Assembly: GCA_011947345.1 (NCBI GenBank)
Contig: JAAVTG010000036.1
Span: 1-50,753 of the forward strand
Direction: 5' to 3'
Origin: Phytophthora quininea
Lineage: Eukaryota; Oomycota; Peronosporomycetes; Peronosporales; Peronosporaceae
DNA length: 50,753 nucleotides
In this document: positions 42,025-50,753 of the stretch, piece by piece
Layout: every line of letters starts with the position of its first letter
Numbering within the stretch: the stretch's first letter is position 1
Program-made: the position numbers and the translations under genes
The notes under the pieces: model-generated
What the model was told of the DNA's origin: nothing
Database searches by the model: none
What the model saw: the letters and a program-made list of their open reading frames with translations, nothing else

Positions 42025-43206
42025 TGTCTTTTTGAGGCGCATTGCTTGAGGCGCTCTCACCGTGAAGTATGATCGGCTTCAAGACGCTCTCCCAGTCCAC
42101 GTGCCGCTCGAAAATCTCCCACACTGCGCGGTGTTGGAACCAGGAATCTTCGAGCTTCCAGAACGATTCCATAGCTTGAGCGATAACGTCCTCTCGATCC
42201 ATTCGTGTTAGATTTTGCTTCCGCTGCGAACATTTTCATAGATGCGGTGGAAAGTGGCGATGTGAGTCTTGAGCTCTGTCCAACGCCTTTTCAAAACCTC
42301 TTCACTTGAACGCTGAGAGCTTCCACTCGTATGCGAGTCGTAGTAGTAGCTGGAAACAAGCAACCAGAAGCAATCATACGTTTCCTCTTCCAAAGACGTA
42401 TCGGCAAAACTACAAGTGACTCCAATCCACGCCAGCGCTAAGTACACATCCTCCGCTGTGGACAAATCCTGCGATTCGTCACCAGAACTTGACGTGTCTC
42501 CCGGTGGAGGTGCTTTGTCTTCTTCCGAGGCCATATCCGTTACCTTAACTCTCTGCTTTTTATTGGAAGCGTCACTAGCTGTTGGTGTCACAGTTGCAGG
42601 CTTCGCCGTCGACGCTTTCTCCTCGCCGAAATGCTGCATGCCCTCCTTCTCTACGGCAGCCTCAACCTCTAGCATAGCTCGCTTCTTGTCAGCTCTCGGT
42701 TGCTTCGGCGCCTCTTGATCCATCACCAAAGGCTTCAACACTTTTTCCCACTTGGCATGCCGTGCCAAGATGTTCCAGACGCCGAGATACTTGGACGCTT
42801 CTCCAGTCCTCACCTGGAACGCCTCCAGCGTCTGCTTCAACACGTTGTGGTGCTGTTGAGATGGTAAAGTATCCAACTGATCCGCTCGAACTGTGGGCCA
42901 TAACTCAGTGAATACTCGGTGGAATTGAGCCACCGACGGTCGAATCTGCTCCCAAGACCCACACAATTCTTGCCACGATTTGTTGCCATCGTCTCGAGCG
43001 TACTTGGCGTTGAAGTGTTGTCCCACCAGCGCCCAGAACGTTTCCTCCGACTCGCTCGAGTATTCCTCCAAATGTCGACAAGCAGAGCGAGCCAGCGCAG
43101 GGCTGAGAGTAGCGGTGCTGCACACAACGCTGACCCACGACCGAGTCAGGACCATACACTCCTCCAGCGGCAAGGACAGAGACATAGCTGAAGACCCTGA
43201 ACCCAT
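41756..43206 (-). CDS. SANT-like family copy C, two modules
   Basis: Longest family member, about 480 residues, from ATG 43206 (MGSGSSAMSLSLPLEE). Module 1: CMVLTRSWVSVVCSTA, TFWALVGQHFN, CGSWEQIRPSVAQFHRVF, WNILARHAKWEKVLKPL. Module 2 after an acidic linker: VYLALAWIGVTCSFAD, CFWLLVSSYYY, LKRRWTELKTHIATFHRIYE, VWEIFERHVDWESVLKPI. It ends with the family motif RRLELDVMTQTDHGLTPAAV and QRQKIVQRARL. One base is missing at plus-strand TTTT 42214-42217. The repeated module shows that the N-terminal half is the true domain unit. DNA binding is inferred. It is divergent from the DTW gene, 61 bp apart. Confidence 0.6.
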
Positions 43207-43267
43207 AGTCGACGCTGGACGATGCTAATCAAAAATTGTCAGTAGATATCATGATATTTCGGGTTTG

Positions 43268-44344
43268 ATGGTGGAAAGAGCTCGACGCCAAGTGTGCCAG
43301 CGGTGCACTCGACCGCCGACTGTCTGCTACTGTGCGAGTCTTCCTGCGACCAAAGTGGCCTCCCAGTCGACGCACGTTCTGGTCCTGCAGCACCCGCACG
43401 AGCAGAAGCGGCGAGCGGCCATCTCGTCGGTGCCTGTATTGGCGCAGACGCTTGAGAACGTGACGGTCGTGACGGTCCAAGACGATTGCGACTGCGGACC
43501 AGGCACAAGTGAGGAGCTAGACACGCTGCTGTACGGAGGAGGAGACGCCAACTTCGACGCTGCCCTGGTGCTGTTTCCAGACCAAGACGCAGTGCCGCTG
43601 AGGGCCTCAACGTCGGACCAAAGAGCCAACCGAGTGCTGCTAATAGTCATTGATGGCACCTGGAAAGAGGCCAAGAAAATTGCACGACGAAACAGAAGCC
43701 ACTGGGAGCAAGCTGCACGACTTTGGGAGGCGAGAGGAGCGTCTCTACAGTACATTTGTCTGGACAGCAAAGAGAGCGGTGGAGAGACGCCGCAACGCAG
43801 CATCTACGGGGACTTGAGACGGTGAGCCGCGCAGCCTGAGGAATGGTGGAAACTTGGTACTAAAAGAATGCTCTGAAGCGAGCCAATGGAGGGATGCATG
43901 TCGACGTTGGAAGCAGTAGCAAAAGCCGTAGCGTTGCTGGAATCGAAAGAGGCTGGTCAAGTCGTACAAAACGCGTTGTTGCAGGCCTTTCAAGGGATGG
44001 TCGCCCGTCAAGAGCGGTTCCAGCAGCGAGGACGTGACGCCAAATTGGCGCAGTACGGCGGAGTGACGAAGCAGGAAGCCATCGACGCCAGGCGATTGAT
44101 GCAGCAAGTCGACAGTGCCGTTGCAACCGAGTCTGCAGGCGTACAACGCGAGTATATCTTCTACACGACACTGACGGACTTTCGACACCGACGGCAGCTC
44201 GCCCAGTATGGCGAGGCTGTTACGTGCACGTACGATGAGGCTCGACAACGCTGCATCGAGCTCAACCGGGAAAGGAAGCGAGGGCAGCGAGTCGCAATGC
44301 TACCTACAGAGGCGTTCCTGCAGCAGAGCTCGGCAGAAATCTAA
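43268..44344 (+). CDS. DTW-domain tRNA-uridine aminocarboxypropyltransferase
   Basis: Enzyme family that transfers the 3-amino-3-carboxypropyl group of SAM to uridine in tRNA (acp3U). Exon 1 is 43268-43821, intron 43822-43878 (57 nt, GTGAGC...GAAG), exon 2 43879-44344, phase preserved. Family marks: N-terminal zinc-like CQRCTRPPTVCYCASLP, then THVLVLQHPHEQKRR, the DTW-type motif VIDGTWKEAKK, and the C-terminal LRREPMEGCMSTLEAVAKAV formed across the splice junction. A basic Lys/Arg/Gln-rich C-terminus of about 100 residues follows. About 339 residues. Without the intron the frame would stop at 43823, so the junction motif supports splicing. Confidence 0.8.
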
Positions 44345-44638
44345 CCATACTTCCTATTAGAACAAATGCTCCAGACGAAACGAGCCACCGTACAAGTTGT
44401 CTGTTCAAACTGGAACCGAACGCAACCGGCAATCCGTGGAGAGACGACGAAGCCGATGCCAACGTGAACAGGACCAACTACATGTACCGCATAATCGGCC
44501 GCGTCAACAACGTTGCCGGTGATGCGGCACTTCATAAGCACTGGAAGAGTTCACTTTGAGCTCGATAGGAACTCACTTCGCAGCATGCCAAGAAACGCCA
44601 AAACGCCCTATAGCTCGATCATCAACGAGACCAACAGG
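44345..44638. other. Intergenic with the leader of peptide member 9
   Basis: No gene supported. Near 44550 a TTCACTTTGAGCTCGATAGG element resembles the Inr-plus-leader of the secreted peptide family, about 90 bp before ATG 44639. Confidence 0.35.
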
Positions 44639-44788
44639 ATGCACCTCACCAAGTGTCTGACCATCGTCATTTTCAACGTCTGGACTGTGACTTACGTCGT
44701 CGCCGCGATTGGAAATGCGGTTCCTTGTCCGGCACCAAATTACGGTCCGTCATTCGGCCAGCAGGCTTCTGCTTCAGCTCCCGGGTGA
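44639..44788 (+). CDS. Secreted peptide family member 9
   Basis: 49 codons: signal peptide MHLTKCLTIVIFNVWTVTYV, cleavage near VAA, mature part IGNAVPCPAPNYGPSFGQQA and SASAPG. Intact frame. The mature part has a single cysteine and is Pro/Gly/Ser-rich. Function unknown. Confidence 0.6.
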   Translation: MHLTKCLTIVIFNVWTVTYVVAAIGNAVPCPAPNYGPSFGQQASASAPG

Positions 44789-45017
44789 CGCTCGTGAGCT
44801 GGATGGGCTTTAATGAAGAAGGTGGGGAAGTAACAACGAAAAAGAAACAGCATTGGGTTTCCAAGACGCTCACAGCACCGCTACAGAGTTGGGCTACGCC
44901 AAACTCTGTGAGTCGCCCCGTCATCATTCATTTCCTTTGAAGTTTCCGTTGGTTGCGATGAGCGATGCGCCGATCGATCTTTACATGGCAACTCGCAAAC
45001 AAAACTTTTTCAGGTTT

Positions 45018-45031
45018 TCATTTCCGATTCG
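45018..45031 (+). promoter_or_regulatory. Oomycete Inr/FPR-like core promoter, member 10
   Basis: TCATTTCCGATTCG, 51 bp upstream of ATG 45082, followed by the shared leader (GCAAGCCACAGCGCAAGAG). Confidence 0.5.
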
Positions 45032-45081
45032 AAACGTCGACGCAAGCCACAGCGCAAGAGCCCACCGCCAAGGAGGGCGAG

Positions 45082-45326
45082 ATGCAGCTCGTCAAATGTA
45101 TCCCGATCGTCCTCTTTGCTGTGCTAGGTGTCATTCAAATCATCGCTATCATACTGCTGAAAACCAAAACCCAGTTCCAGAGCCAAGTGAATTTGCTGAG
45201 GCGCCATCGTACAACGCATCGGACTACGGATCGAACGGATCTGGGTACTTGCGTTCACTCAGCCTTGCAGAGGGACCGAGAGATAACAAGTTAGTCCACA
45301 AGTACAGAGCACAAGACCACCTATAA
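45082..45326 (+). CDS. Secreted peptide family member 10 (frame broken)
   Basis: Signal peptide MQLVKCIPIVLFAVLGVIQI from ATG 45082. The first frame continues to 45294 in unlikely sequence. The alternative frame from about 45150 reads AENQNPVPEPSEFAEAPSYN and a Ser/Gly-rich stretch, which matches the Pro/Glu tails of other members (ENETPTPEPS in member 2) and stops at 45326. A one-base break near 45150 is therefore likely. It would be the longest member, about 80 residues. Confidence 0.5.
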
Positions 45327-45423
45327 ACTAAAACCTTCATTTGTTCCGCCGCCAGCGCAGCTCTCGGTTGGGTAACACACTTTGTTGCGCTTTGGCGGCA
45401 GTAGATTAAGGGCTTTGCATGGT

Positions 45424-47102
45424 CTACGCGTACGAGCCTTCAATAATGACATCATCGATCTTGAGAATCATCCGCACGACCTGCGTCGCGAGCTGCAGCT
45501 GCTGCTGCTTGCCGATGAGCGTCTCGAACACCTGCTGCTCCTTCATGTCGTTCGTGCCGGACGAGTTGCAGTCAATGCCGAGTCGCGGGTTCTTTTCGGA
45601 AATCTGCTGGGCACGGACAGCCGAGAGCGAGTCGATGGGGCTCAGGCCGCTGTTCTCCGCCAGCGCCATGGGGATATCCTCCAGAGCGTCAGCGAAGCCT
45701 CGGATAGCGTACTGCTCGATGCCCGTTGTCTCGTCGGCGTGCTCGCGCACAGCGATACCGCAGGCAATCTCGGCGGCACCGCCACCGTACACAATGCGGT
45801 TGTTCTTGATCAGGTTGCGAGTCACGCACATGGCGTCGTGCAGCGATCGCTTGGCCTCGTCGACGATCATCTTGTTGCCGCCGCGCACCAGCACCGTGAT
45901 AGCGTCCGAGCTCGCGCAGTCCTCAATCACCAACATGCGCTCCTTCGTGGTGCCGAATGCCACCTCACGCACGGTGCCAGCACGACCCAGCTTCTCGGCT
46001 GTGAGCTCCGAGAAGCGCGGCACGATGCGTCCGCCAGTAGCGATGGCAATCAGTTCCAGCTCGACGCCTCCCACCCAGCGCACAGCCGGCAGCTCGTTCT
46101 GCAGCAGCAAGTGGTTGGCCTCGTCGTCGAAGCCCCACTGGCAAATGACCAGGTTGGCGCCGCTGTCCTTAACCTGCTTGATCATGGTCTTAAAGTACTC
46201 CTGTTCCTGCTGGTAGAGCTTCTCGTACGCCTCGACGCTGGTAATGTCTAGTTTGTGCTTAGTCTTGGGCTTTGGCGGCTCAAAGGGACACGTGAGGATG
46301 CACATCTTGGCGTCCTTGACCTCCTTGGGCATCTGCGGGTGCGAGAAGTCCTTGTCGATCACAATGCCGTTGATCAGCGCCGTCTCGCCCAGAGTGCCGC
46401 CAGGCTTGCCCTCCATCTTGATCAGGTCGAAGTTGACGTCTCTCGTCTCGAAGTTGGCTACCTTCATGACGGCGTCCACGGCGATCTGCGCCATCTGGCG
46501 CTTGTACTTGTTGACGATCTTGCTAGACAGCGTCGTCATGGCCGTCTCCACCAGTGGGGTGGCGTCCTTTTCGTCGAATTGGATCACGTCTCCGATCTTC
46601 TCCAAGTGCTTGCAGGCGATCTCGCAGGCCTCCTCAAAGCCGTCGGCGATTCTCATTGGGTGCAGGCCGTGGGCCAGCAGCTTCTCGGCCTGCTCCAACA
46701 AAGCGCCAGCCAGGACCACCACACCAGTGGTGCCGTCTCCGATCTCGTCGTCCTGGGACTTGGACAGCTCCACCAACAGATGAGCTACACGGTGCTCAAC
46801 CTGCATCTGCTCCAGGATCGTGGCGCCGTCGTTCGAGATGGTCACGTCTCCGTCCTGGCTGACCATCATCTTGTCCATGCCGCGGGGGCCCAGCGAGGTG
46901 CGCAGCAGGCTGGAGACCGTCCTGGCCGCCAGGATATTGCTCTGAGGAAAATGTGTCACTGTTATTTTTAAGGATTTTATATGTTGTAGAGAGAGTTTGG
47001 GGGCCGTACCTTGATGGCCTCGACGCCCTTGATGCGCTCCTTCTGCTCTTGGTCCCGCAGGATAATGAAGGGGCGGCCGTACTCGTCAAAGACCATCGAC
47101 AT
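45424..47102 (-). CDS. CCT5: Chaperonin CCT/TCP-1 subunit epsilon
   Basis: Cytosolic group II chaperonin subunit that folds actin, tubulin and other clients in the TRiC ring. Exon 1 is 47102-47010 and exon 2 is 46941-45424, joined by a 68-nt intron (GTACGG...TCAG), giving 536 residues, the normal length. Hallmarks: [44 protein letters not shown] (the ATPase Asp), [17 protein letters not shown], and [15 protein letters not shown] near the C-terminus. The N-terminus [13 protein letters not shown] and the segment [14 protein letters not shown] point to epsilon rather than another subunit. No frame break. It is divergent from the EGF-repeat gene, 172 bp apart. Confidence 0.95.
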
Positions 47103-47274
47103 GGTGGCGGATCAGTGGGGAATCTAAGCGGCGACGATCTCTTCCTTGTGGTGGCCCACGGCGAGCGTAAAAAGTCAGATTTTTATAAAGACACGTAATT
47201 ACGAAGAAGTGCAATTTGTGTAAAGTTGGTGTTCCATCCGTTACCAAATAAAAAGTTGAAGTTGACTTTTCGGT
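47103..47274. promoter_or_regulatory. Shared divergent promoter region, CCT5 and EGF-repeat gene
   Basis: 172 bp separate the two divergent start codons. No clear Inr element was pinned down. The open frame on minus at 47086-47670 is a shadow of the EGF-repeat exons. Confidence 0.4.
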
Positions 47275-49881
47275 ATGAAGCTGCTGCTGCTGCTTGCGCT
47301 GTTGGCTGTGGCGGACGCTGCGTGCCCTCGAGGCACGTACAATAGCAAGATTTGCTCGGGCTACGGCAAATGCAACAGTCAGAACTTGTGCGAGTGCGAC
47401 GACCGACATTTCGGCTTCGACTGCTCTCAACGTGAGGCGTGTGGATTGGCGCCCGGCGGTATTAGATGCTAAACCTTCTGTGTATTTATTCCAGATCGCT
47501 GTCCTCTTGGTCCTGCGTGGGTAGCTCCAGCCAGAGCGACAGACGATGCGCATTACCCCGTCGAGTGCAGCAACAAGGGCGTGTGCGACCGTCAGAGCGG
47601 CCAGTGCACATGCGACCAAGGATTCGTAGGCTCCGCTTGCCAACGGAGTGCGTGACTGCATTGGAGGCAAACTCTGACGCTAACTATGTCCTTATGCAGT
47701 GGCATGTAGCAATGCGTGTGAGGACGCAGGAAGCTGCCTGTCACTGAAGCAATTGTCGGCGTCGTATGCGATCGGGTCGGACCCGATTTACGACGGCGTT
47801 TGGGACGCTGAAATGATCTACGGCTGCAAGTGTCAGAAGGGATACTACGGATACGACTGCTCTCTGAGTACGTGGCGTAGGAAATAGTCGATTGGGTTTT
47901 GATTCTAACCGTTTGTCTGCTTGCTTTGGTAGAGGCCTGTCCGAGAGGAGACGACCCGCTCACCACCGGGCAGAAGAACGAGGTGCAAATTCTGCAGTGC
48001 ACAGCCACCGGAGGATTCTTCTACCTGTATTTCAAAGGCACCGGCACAAAAGTCCCCTTCGACTCAACGGCGACCCAGCTTTCGTCGATCCTCGCTAAGC
48101 TCAACACCATGTCTGGTGTGAAGGTCACGTTCGCGGGGACTACAACGACTGTCTGCAACAATAGAGCCCCTGCCACAGTGATGATCGAGTTTCTATACGA
48201 CTTCGGACCGTACGTCTTTACTATTTCAGTGTTGGACTCCATCTCTAATGTTTTCTGTGTGTTTTCACAGTCAGCCCGCCATCAGGGCCTTCAGTGCTCT
48301 AAACAATGTTGTCACTCTCACTGGTGGCGCTGTCATGGTCGCTTCTGGAGGTTCCCTTTGGGTGGACGAATGTCAGTTCAAGGCACCAAGGAATGGGCAT
48401 TTTGCAGCAATCGGGGAGAGTGCAATTATGGTTGGTATTTGATTGACGACACATGTAATCTAGATGACTTACGCTTGGATGCCATCTCGCCTTAGAATTT
48501 GGGCAGTGTGCGTGTTACGTCTACCCCATGCCTGGTTACCGATCCAGCGACGGATACGGGAACCCAGGCACGCGAGGCGACTGCGGGAGTGCCAATAACA
48601 AGAATATGTACGCCGGACCTATAGTATCCTGCGTCGGCGAGCTCGCGTGCAGCGGTCACGGCTACTGCACAGGCTCGCCATCCTACAAATGCATCTGCGA
48701 GAAAGGCTGGACGAACGGGGACTGCTCTGCTCGTAAGTATTTTTTTTACTTGCCGTGAGTCTCAATTCGCCGTTAACCTTTTCCCCGCCAGGTACATGTC
48801 CAACCGGGCCATCATGGTTCAGTGCACCGTCATCTAGCGTCACTGCCCACAACCAGTGGACGACTTGCTCGGATGTTGGGATATGTGATCGAGTAGCCGG
48901 AGAATGCTCATGCTATAGTCCTTTCGACGGTGCGGCTTGCCAATTCAGTAAGTATTGTCGAGACAAGTGCGATTGCTACAACTCTTCTGACGATCTTGTC
49001 TTGTAGTGAAGTGCCCTGGTCATCCAGACTGCAGTGGCCATGGACGCTGCATGAGCATTCGGCAGCTTTCGTTGGAAGCTGACGTGGATCTGCCGTCGTT
49101 GCGGTTTGACTACGGCGCCGACCCCAACAATCCACTCACATATGACCGCGACTCCATCTTGGGTTGCAAATGCGATCCCGGCTATGAGGGCTACGACTGC
49201 AATCAGAGTAAGTAGCTTCCATCGTGTTGCAGCATGTTTGTATTGCTGACGCCTTTGGGATACTTATCCAGGGTCGTGTCCGCGGGGAGATGACCCTGTT
49301 ACGACTGGCCAAGTGGATGAAATTCAGTTGTTGCAGTGTACAGCAACCGGGGCTACTTCTACCTTCGATACCGCACCTCCAAGTCGACACAAATTCCGTT
49401 TGATGCTCCGGCCGCTACGCTTCAAGATATCCTCATCAGTTCCTTCGGGTTTGATGGTCCCGTTGTGGAGTATTCCTCTGGAACTCAAGCCTGCTCGGCG
49501 CCTACTGCATCGACGGCAAATATTATCTCGGTGACGTTCCCTTTGGATCATGGCGATATCCCGGCGTTCCGAACTTCCATCTCGGGTTTAACATCTATCG
49601 GCAGTGCTGGGACCCTTACGGTCGCTGATAATGGGGTTGCGATCGGTCCATTCACAAGCCAACAAGGAACCAAAGAAAACGCAGTTTGTTCTAACCGAGG
49701 ATACTGCAACTACGAGTTAGGAACTTGCATGTGCTCGTTCGGGTACGGCAGTAGTGACGGTCGCGGAAATCACGGCGAGCGCGGCGACTGCGGCTATTTT
49801 ACAAAAAGTCAAGTATGTGGGTCAGGACAAGAAATGAGATTGACCAGCAAAAATAGAGGTCAAAGTTTCTTCGTGTTCTGA
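47275..49881 (+). CDS. Secreted EGF-repeat protein, possibly mastigoneme-type
   Basis: Nine exons: 47275-47431, 47495-47647, 47700-47867, 47933-48209, 48271-48430, 48496-48732, 48792-48947, 49007-49207, 49272-49881, with phases that agree. A signal peptide (MKLLLLLALLAVADA) is followed by EGF-like modules (CSGYGKCNSQNLCECDDRHF, CSNKGVCDRQSGQCTCDQGF, CSGHGYC, CSDVGICDRVAGECSCYSPF, GHGRCMS). A larger cassette occurs twice: CKCxxGYxGYDC, then CPRGDDPxTTGQxxExQ, then a beta-rich stretch ending QGTKExAxCSNRGxCNY. This arrangement recalls stramenopile flagellar mastigoneme or tenascin-like proteins. Frame breaks lie near TTTGGG 48358-48363 and at GGGG 49349-49352. A GTATGT at 49813 may be a donor to further exons, so the 3' end is uncertain. 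Confidence 0.65.
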
Positions 49882-49919
49882 CCAATTCTTGGTTGAGTGC
49901 TGCTTGTTTTCAACCGTCA

Positions 49920-50753
49920 TGGAACTAATTACTGACGGCGCAATTGAGTTAGCGACGGATGTGCAGCCGACGATGCGCCGAGCACGTACGAGCTCCGATG
50001 TGCTGATGAAAGAATCGAAGTCATCCAGGTATACTCATGAATGGAATTAGGAGTTTGTCTTGTATTCGTGCTAACCAGCGATCACAGAACCCCATCCAGT
50101 CGACGCACACCTCCCTCAGATTTTAGTAGCTTTGTTCCCCAAAAGGTGGGAGCGTATTCACCAGCAAGCAGCTCAGCGACAATAAGGACATCACGAATGG
50201 AAACGCTGGGAATGCTAGGTCGTCGCCATCCAAGAAACTTCAGAGAGCGCTGCAAGTGAAGGATCAGTGCGATCGCCAGCTAAAGACGATTTGCAAATCC
50301 AAGCAGCGTCGACATCACAATTTCACTCTTGAAGGACAGGACGACCTCGCTTTCCTTGACCAAGACAGAGGCAACGACAACGTCGTTCGAGGTGATAATC
50401 ACTTCACTGTTTGAAGTACCAGCAACAGCTAATCTTTTTCCGTGTTATTTTTCGTGTCGATGGCAGACAAGCGAAGCTCGAGTGGTTGATACGAAAATTT
50501 TCTCCTGCGAGCCATTTCGTCTCAACACACGCCGAGTTCGTGCATCTTCTTCAAGGTTGCTCCACATGCAGCAACCGACTGGCCTTCTGCGCTTCGTGCA
50601 CGGAAAAATCGGCCGAGTTCTTCAGTGGATTTACTTCCGCCGAGCTCTTTGCACTTTATGGCAGTAACCTCCCACCAGCCAACGAATCCGAACTCGCGAG
50701 CTTTGCCGAAGCTGTTGCTGCAAGAGAAACCCGCGCGCTTCGAAATGAGTGCT
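49920..50753 (+). CDS. Unknown protein, 5' part (runs off the window)
   Basis: Candidate start ATG 49920 (MELITDGAIELATDVQPTMR). Probable introns at about 50030-50089 (GTATAC...ACAG) and about 50382-50458 (GTGATA...GCAG). The last exon is strongly protein-like and open to the window edge: LEWLIRKFSPASHFVSTHAE, FVHLLQGCSTCSNRLAFCAS, then CTEKSAEFFSGFTSAELFAL. The CSTCxxxxxFCASC spacing could be a small metal site. Two frame adjustments are needed, at AAAA 50141-50144 and near the second intron. No family recognised. It might instead be the distal part of the EGF-repeat gene, but composition argues against this. Confidence 0.45.

Noticed and set aside
33258..45326. Secreted peptides as RxLR, PcF/SCR or NLP effectors
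   Set aside because: No RxLR-EER, no cysteine pattern and no NLP motif in any member; only the signal peptide is shared with secreted effectors in general.
45382..46251. Long plus-strand frames over CCT5
   Set aside because: Antisense shadows of a highly conserved, GC-biased coding exon.
46255..46971. 238-codon plus-strand frame
   Set aside because: Also antisense to CCT5; His/Leu/Gln-rich shadow composition.
47086..47670. 194-codon minus-strand frame upstream of CCT5
   Set aside because: Antisense to two EGF exons with conserved cysteine spacing on the plus strand.
1..50753. Bacterial-type systems (operons, CRISPR, restriction, phage)
   Set aside because: Spliced eukaryotic genes throughout; no direct-repeat array or ribosome-binding-site-led operon was seen.

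Overview
The window looks like oomycete nuclear DNA, most likely Phytophthora or another peronosporalean. The clues are compact genes with short introns (about 57-80 nt, GTANGT-type donors), core promoters resembling the oomycete Inr/FPR element (TCATTTYNCAWTTGG), a secreted effector-like gene, a Crinkler-like remnant, and many small secreted peptides.

Left part (1-30.7 kb), mostly conserved housekeeping genes: an atypical two-DNA-binding-domain E2F; a MATE efflux transporter; a small basic unknown protein; exonuclease 1 (EXO1); an LYR-motif protein; a degraded Crinkler-like fragment; a very large HIR3/CABIN1-type histone-chaperone subunit; a secreted effector-like gene; a giant helical unknown; an RNase III-like protein with an R3H-like C-terminus; a mitochondrial-type ABC half transporter; a coiled-coil protein; and a coiled-coil/SPRY protein.

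Middle part (30.7-45.3 kb), a lineage-specific accessory region. Two families alternate in many copies, some whole and some decayed. Family 1 is a SANT/trihelix-like protein with a conserved C-terminal motif RLELDIMTKSDEGLS. Family 2 is a set of short secreted peptides (about 40-80 aa, signal peptide like MxLxKCLTxxxFAVLxVxQ, Ser/Gly/Pro-rich tail) with a shared leader and core promoter. The copies are arranged as a large imperfect inverted duplication (about 30.7-33.8 kb against 39.2-41.9 kb). A second, smaller inverted pair (about 36.0-36.2 against 37.5-37.7 kb) lies inside it. The peptide family is the best candidate here for something undescribed.

Right part (43.2-50.75 kb), conserved genes again: a DTW-domain tRNA modification enzyme, two further secreted peptides, chaperonin subunit CCT5, a nine-exon secreted EGF-repeat protein of possible mastigoneme type, and the 5' part of an unknown gene cut by the window edge.

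Two themes cut across the window. First, about twenty otherwise convincing genes or exons are broken by what looks like a single missing base, nearly always in a short homopolymer run. This is most simply an uncorrected long-read assembly artefact, so the broken genes should not be taken as pseudogenes without checking. Second, perfect E2F-type sites lie upstream of the E2F gene itself and, as a full palindrome, 40 bp upstream of EXO1. That suggests an S-phase circuit visible within one window.
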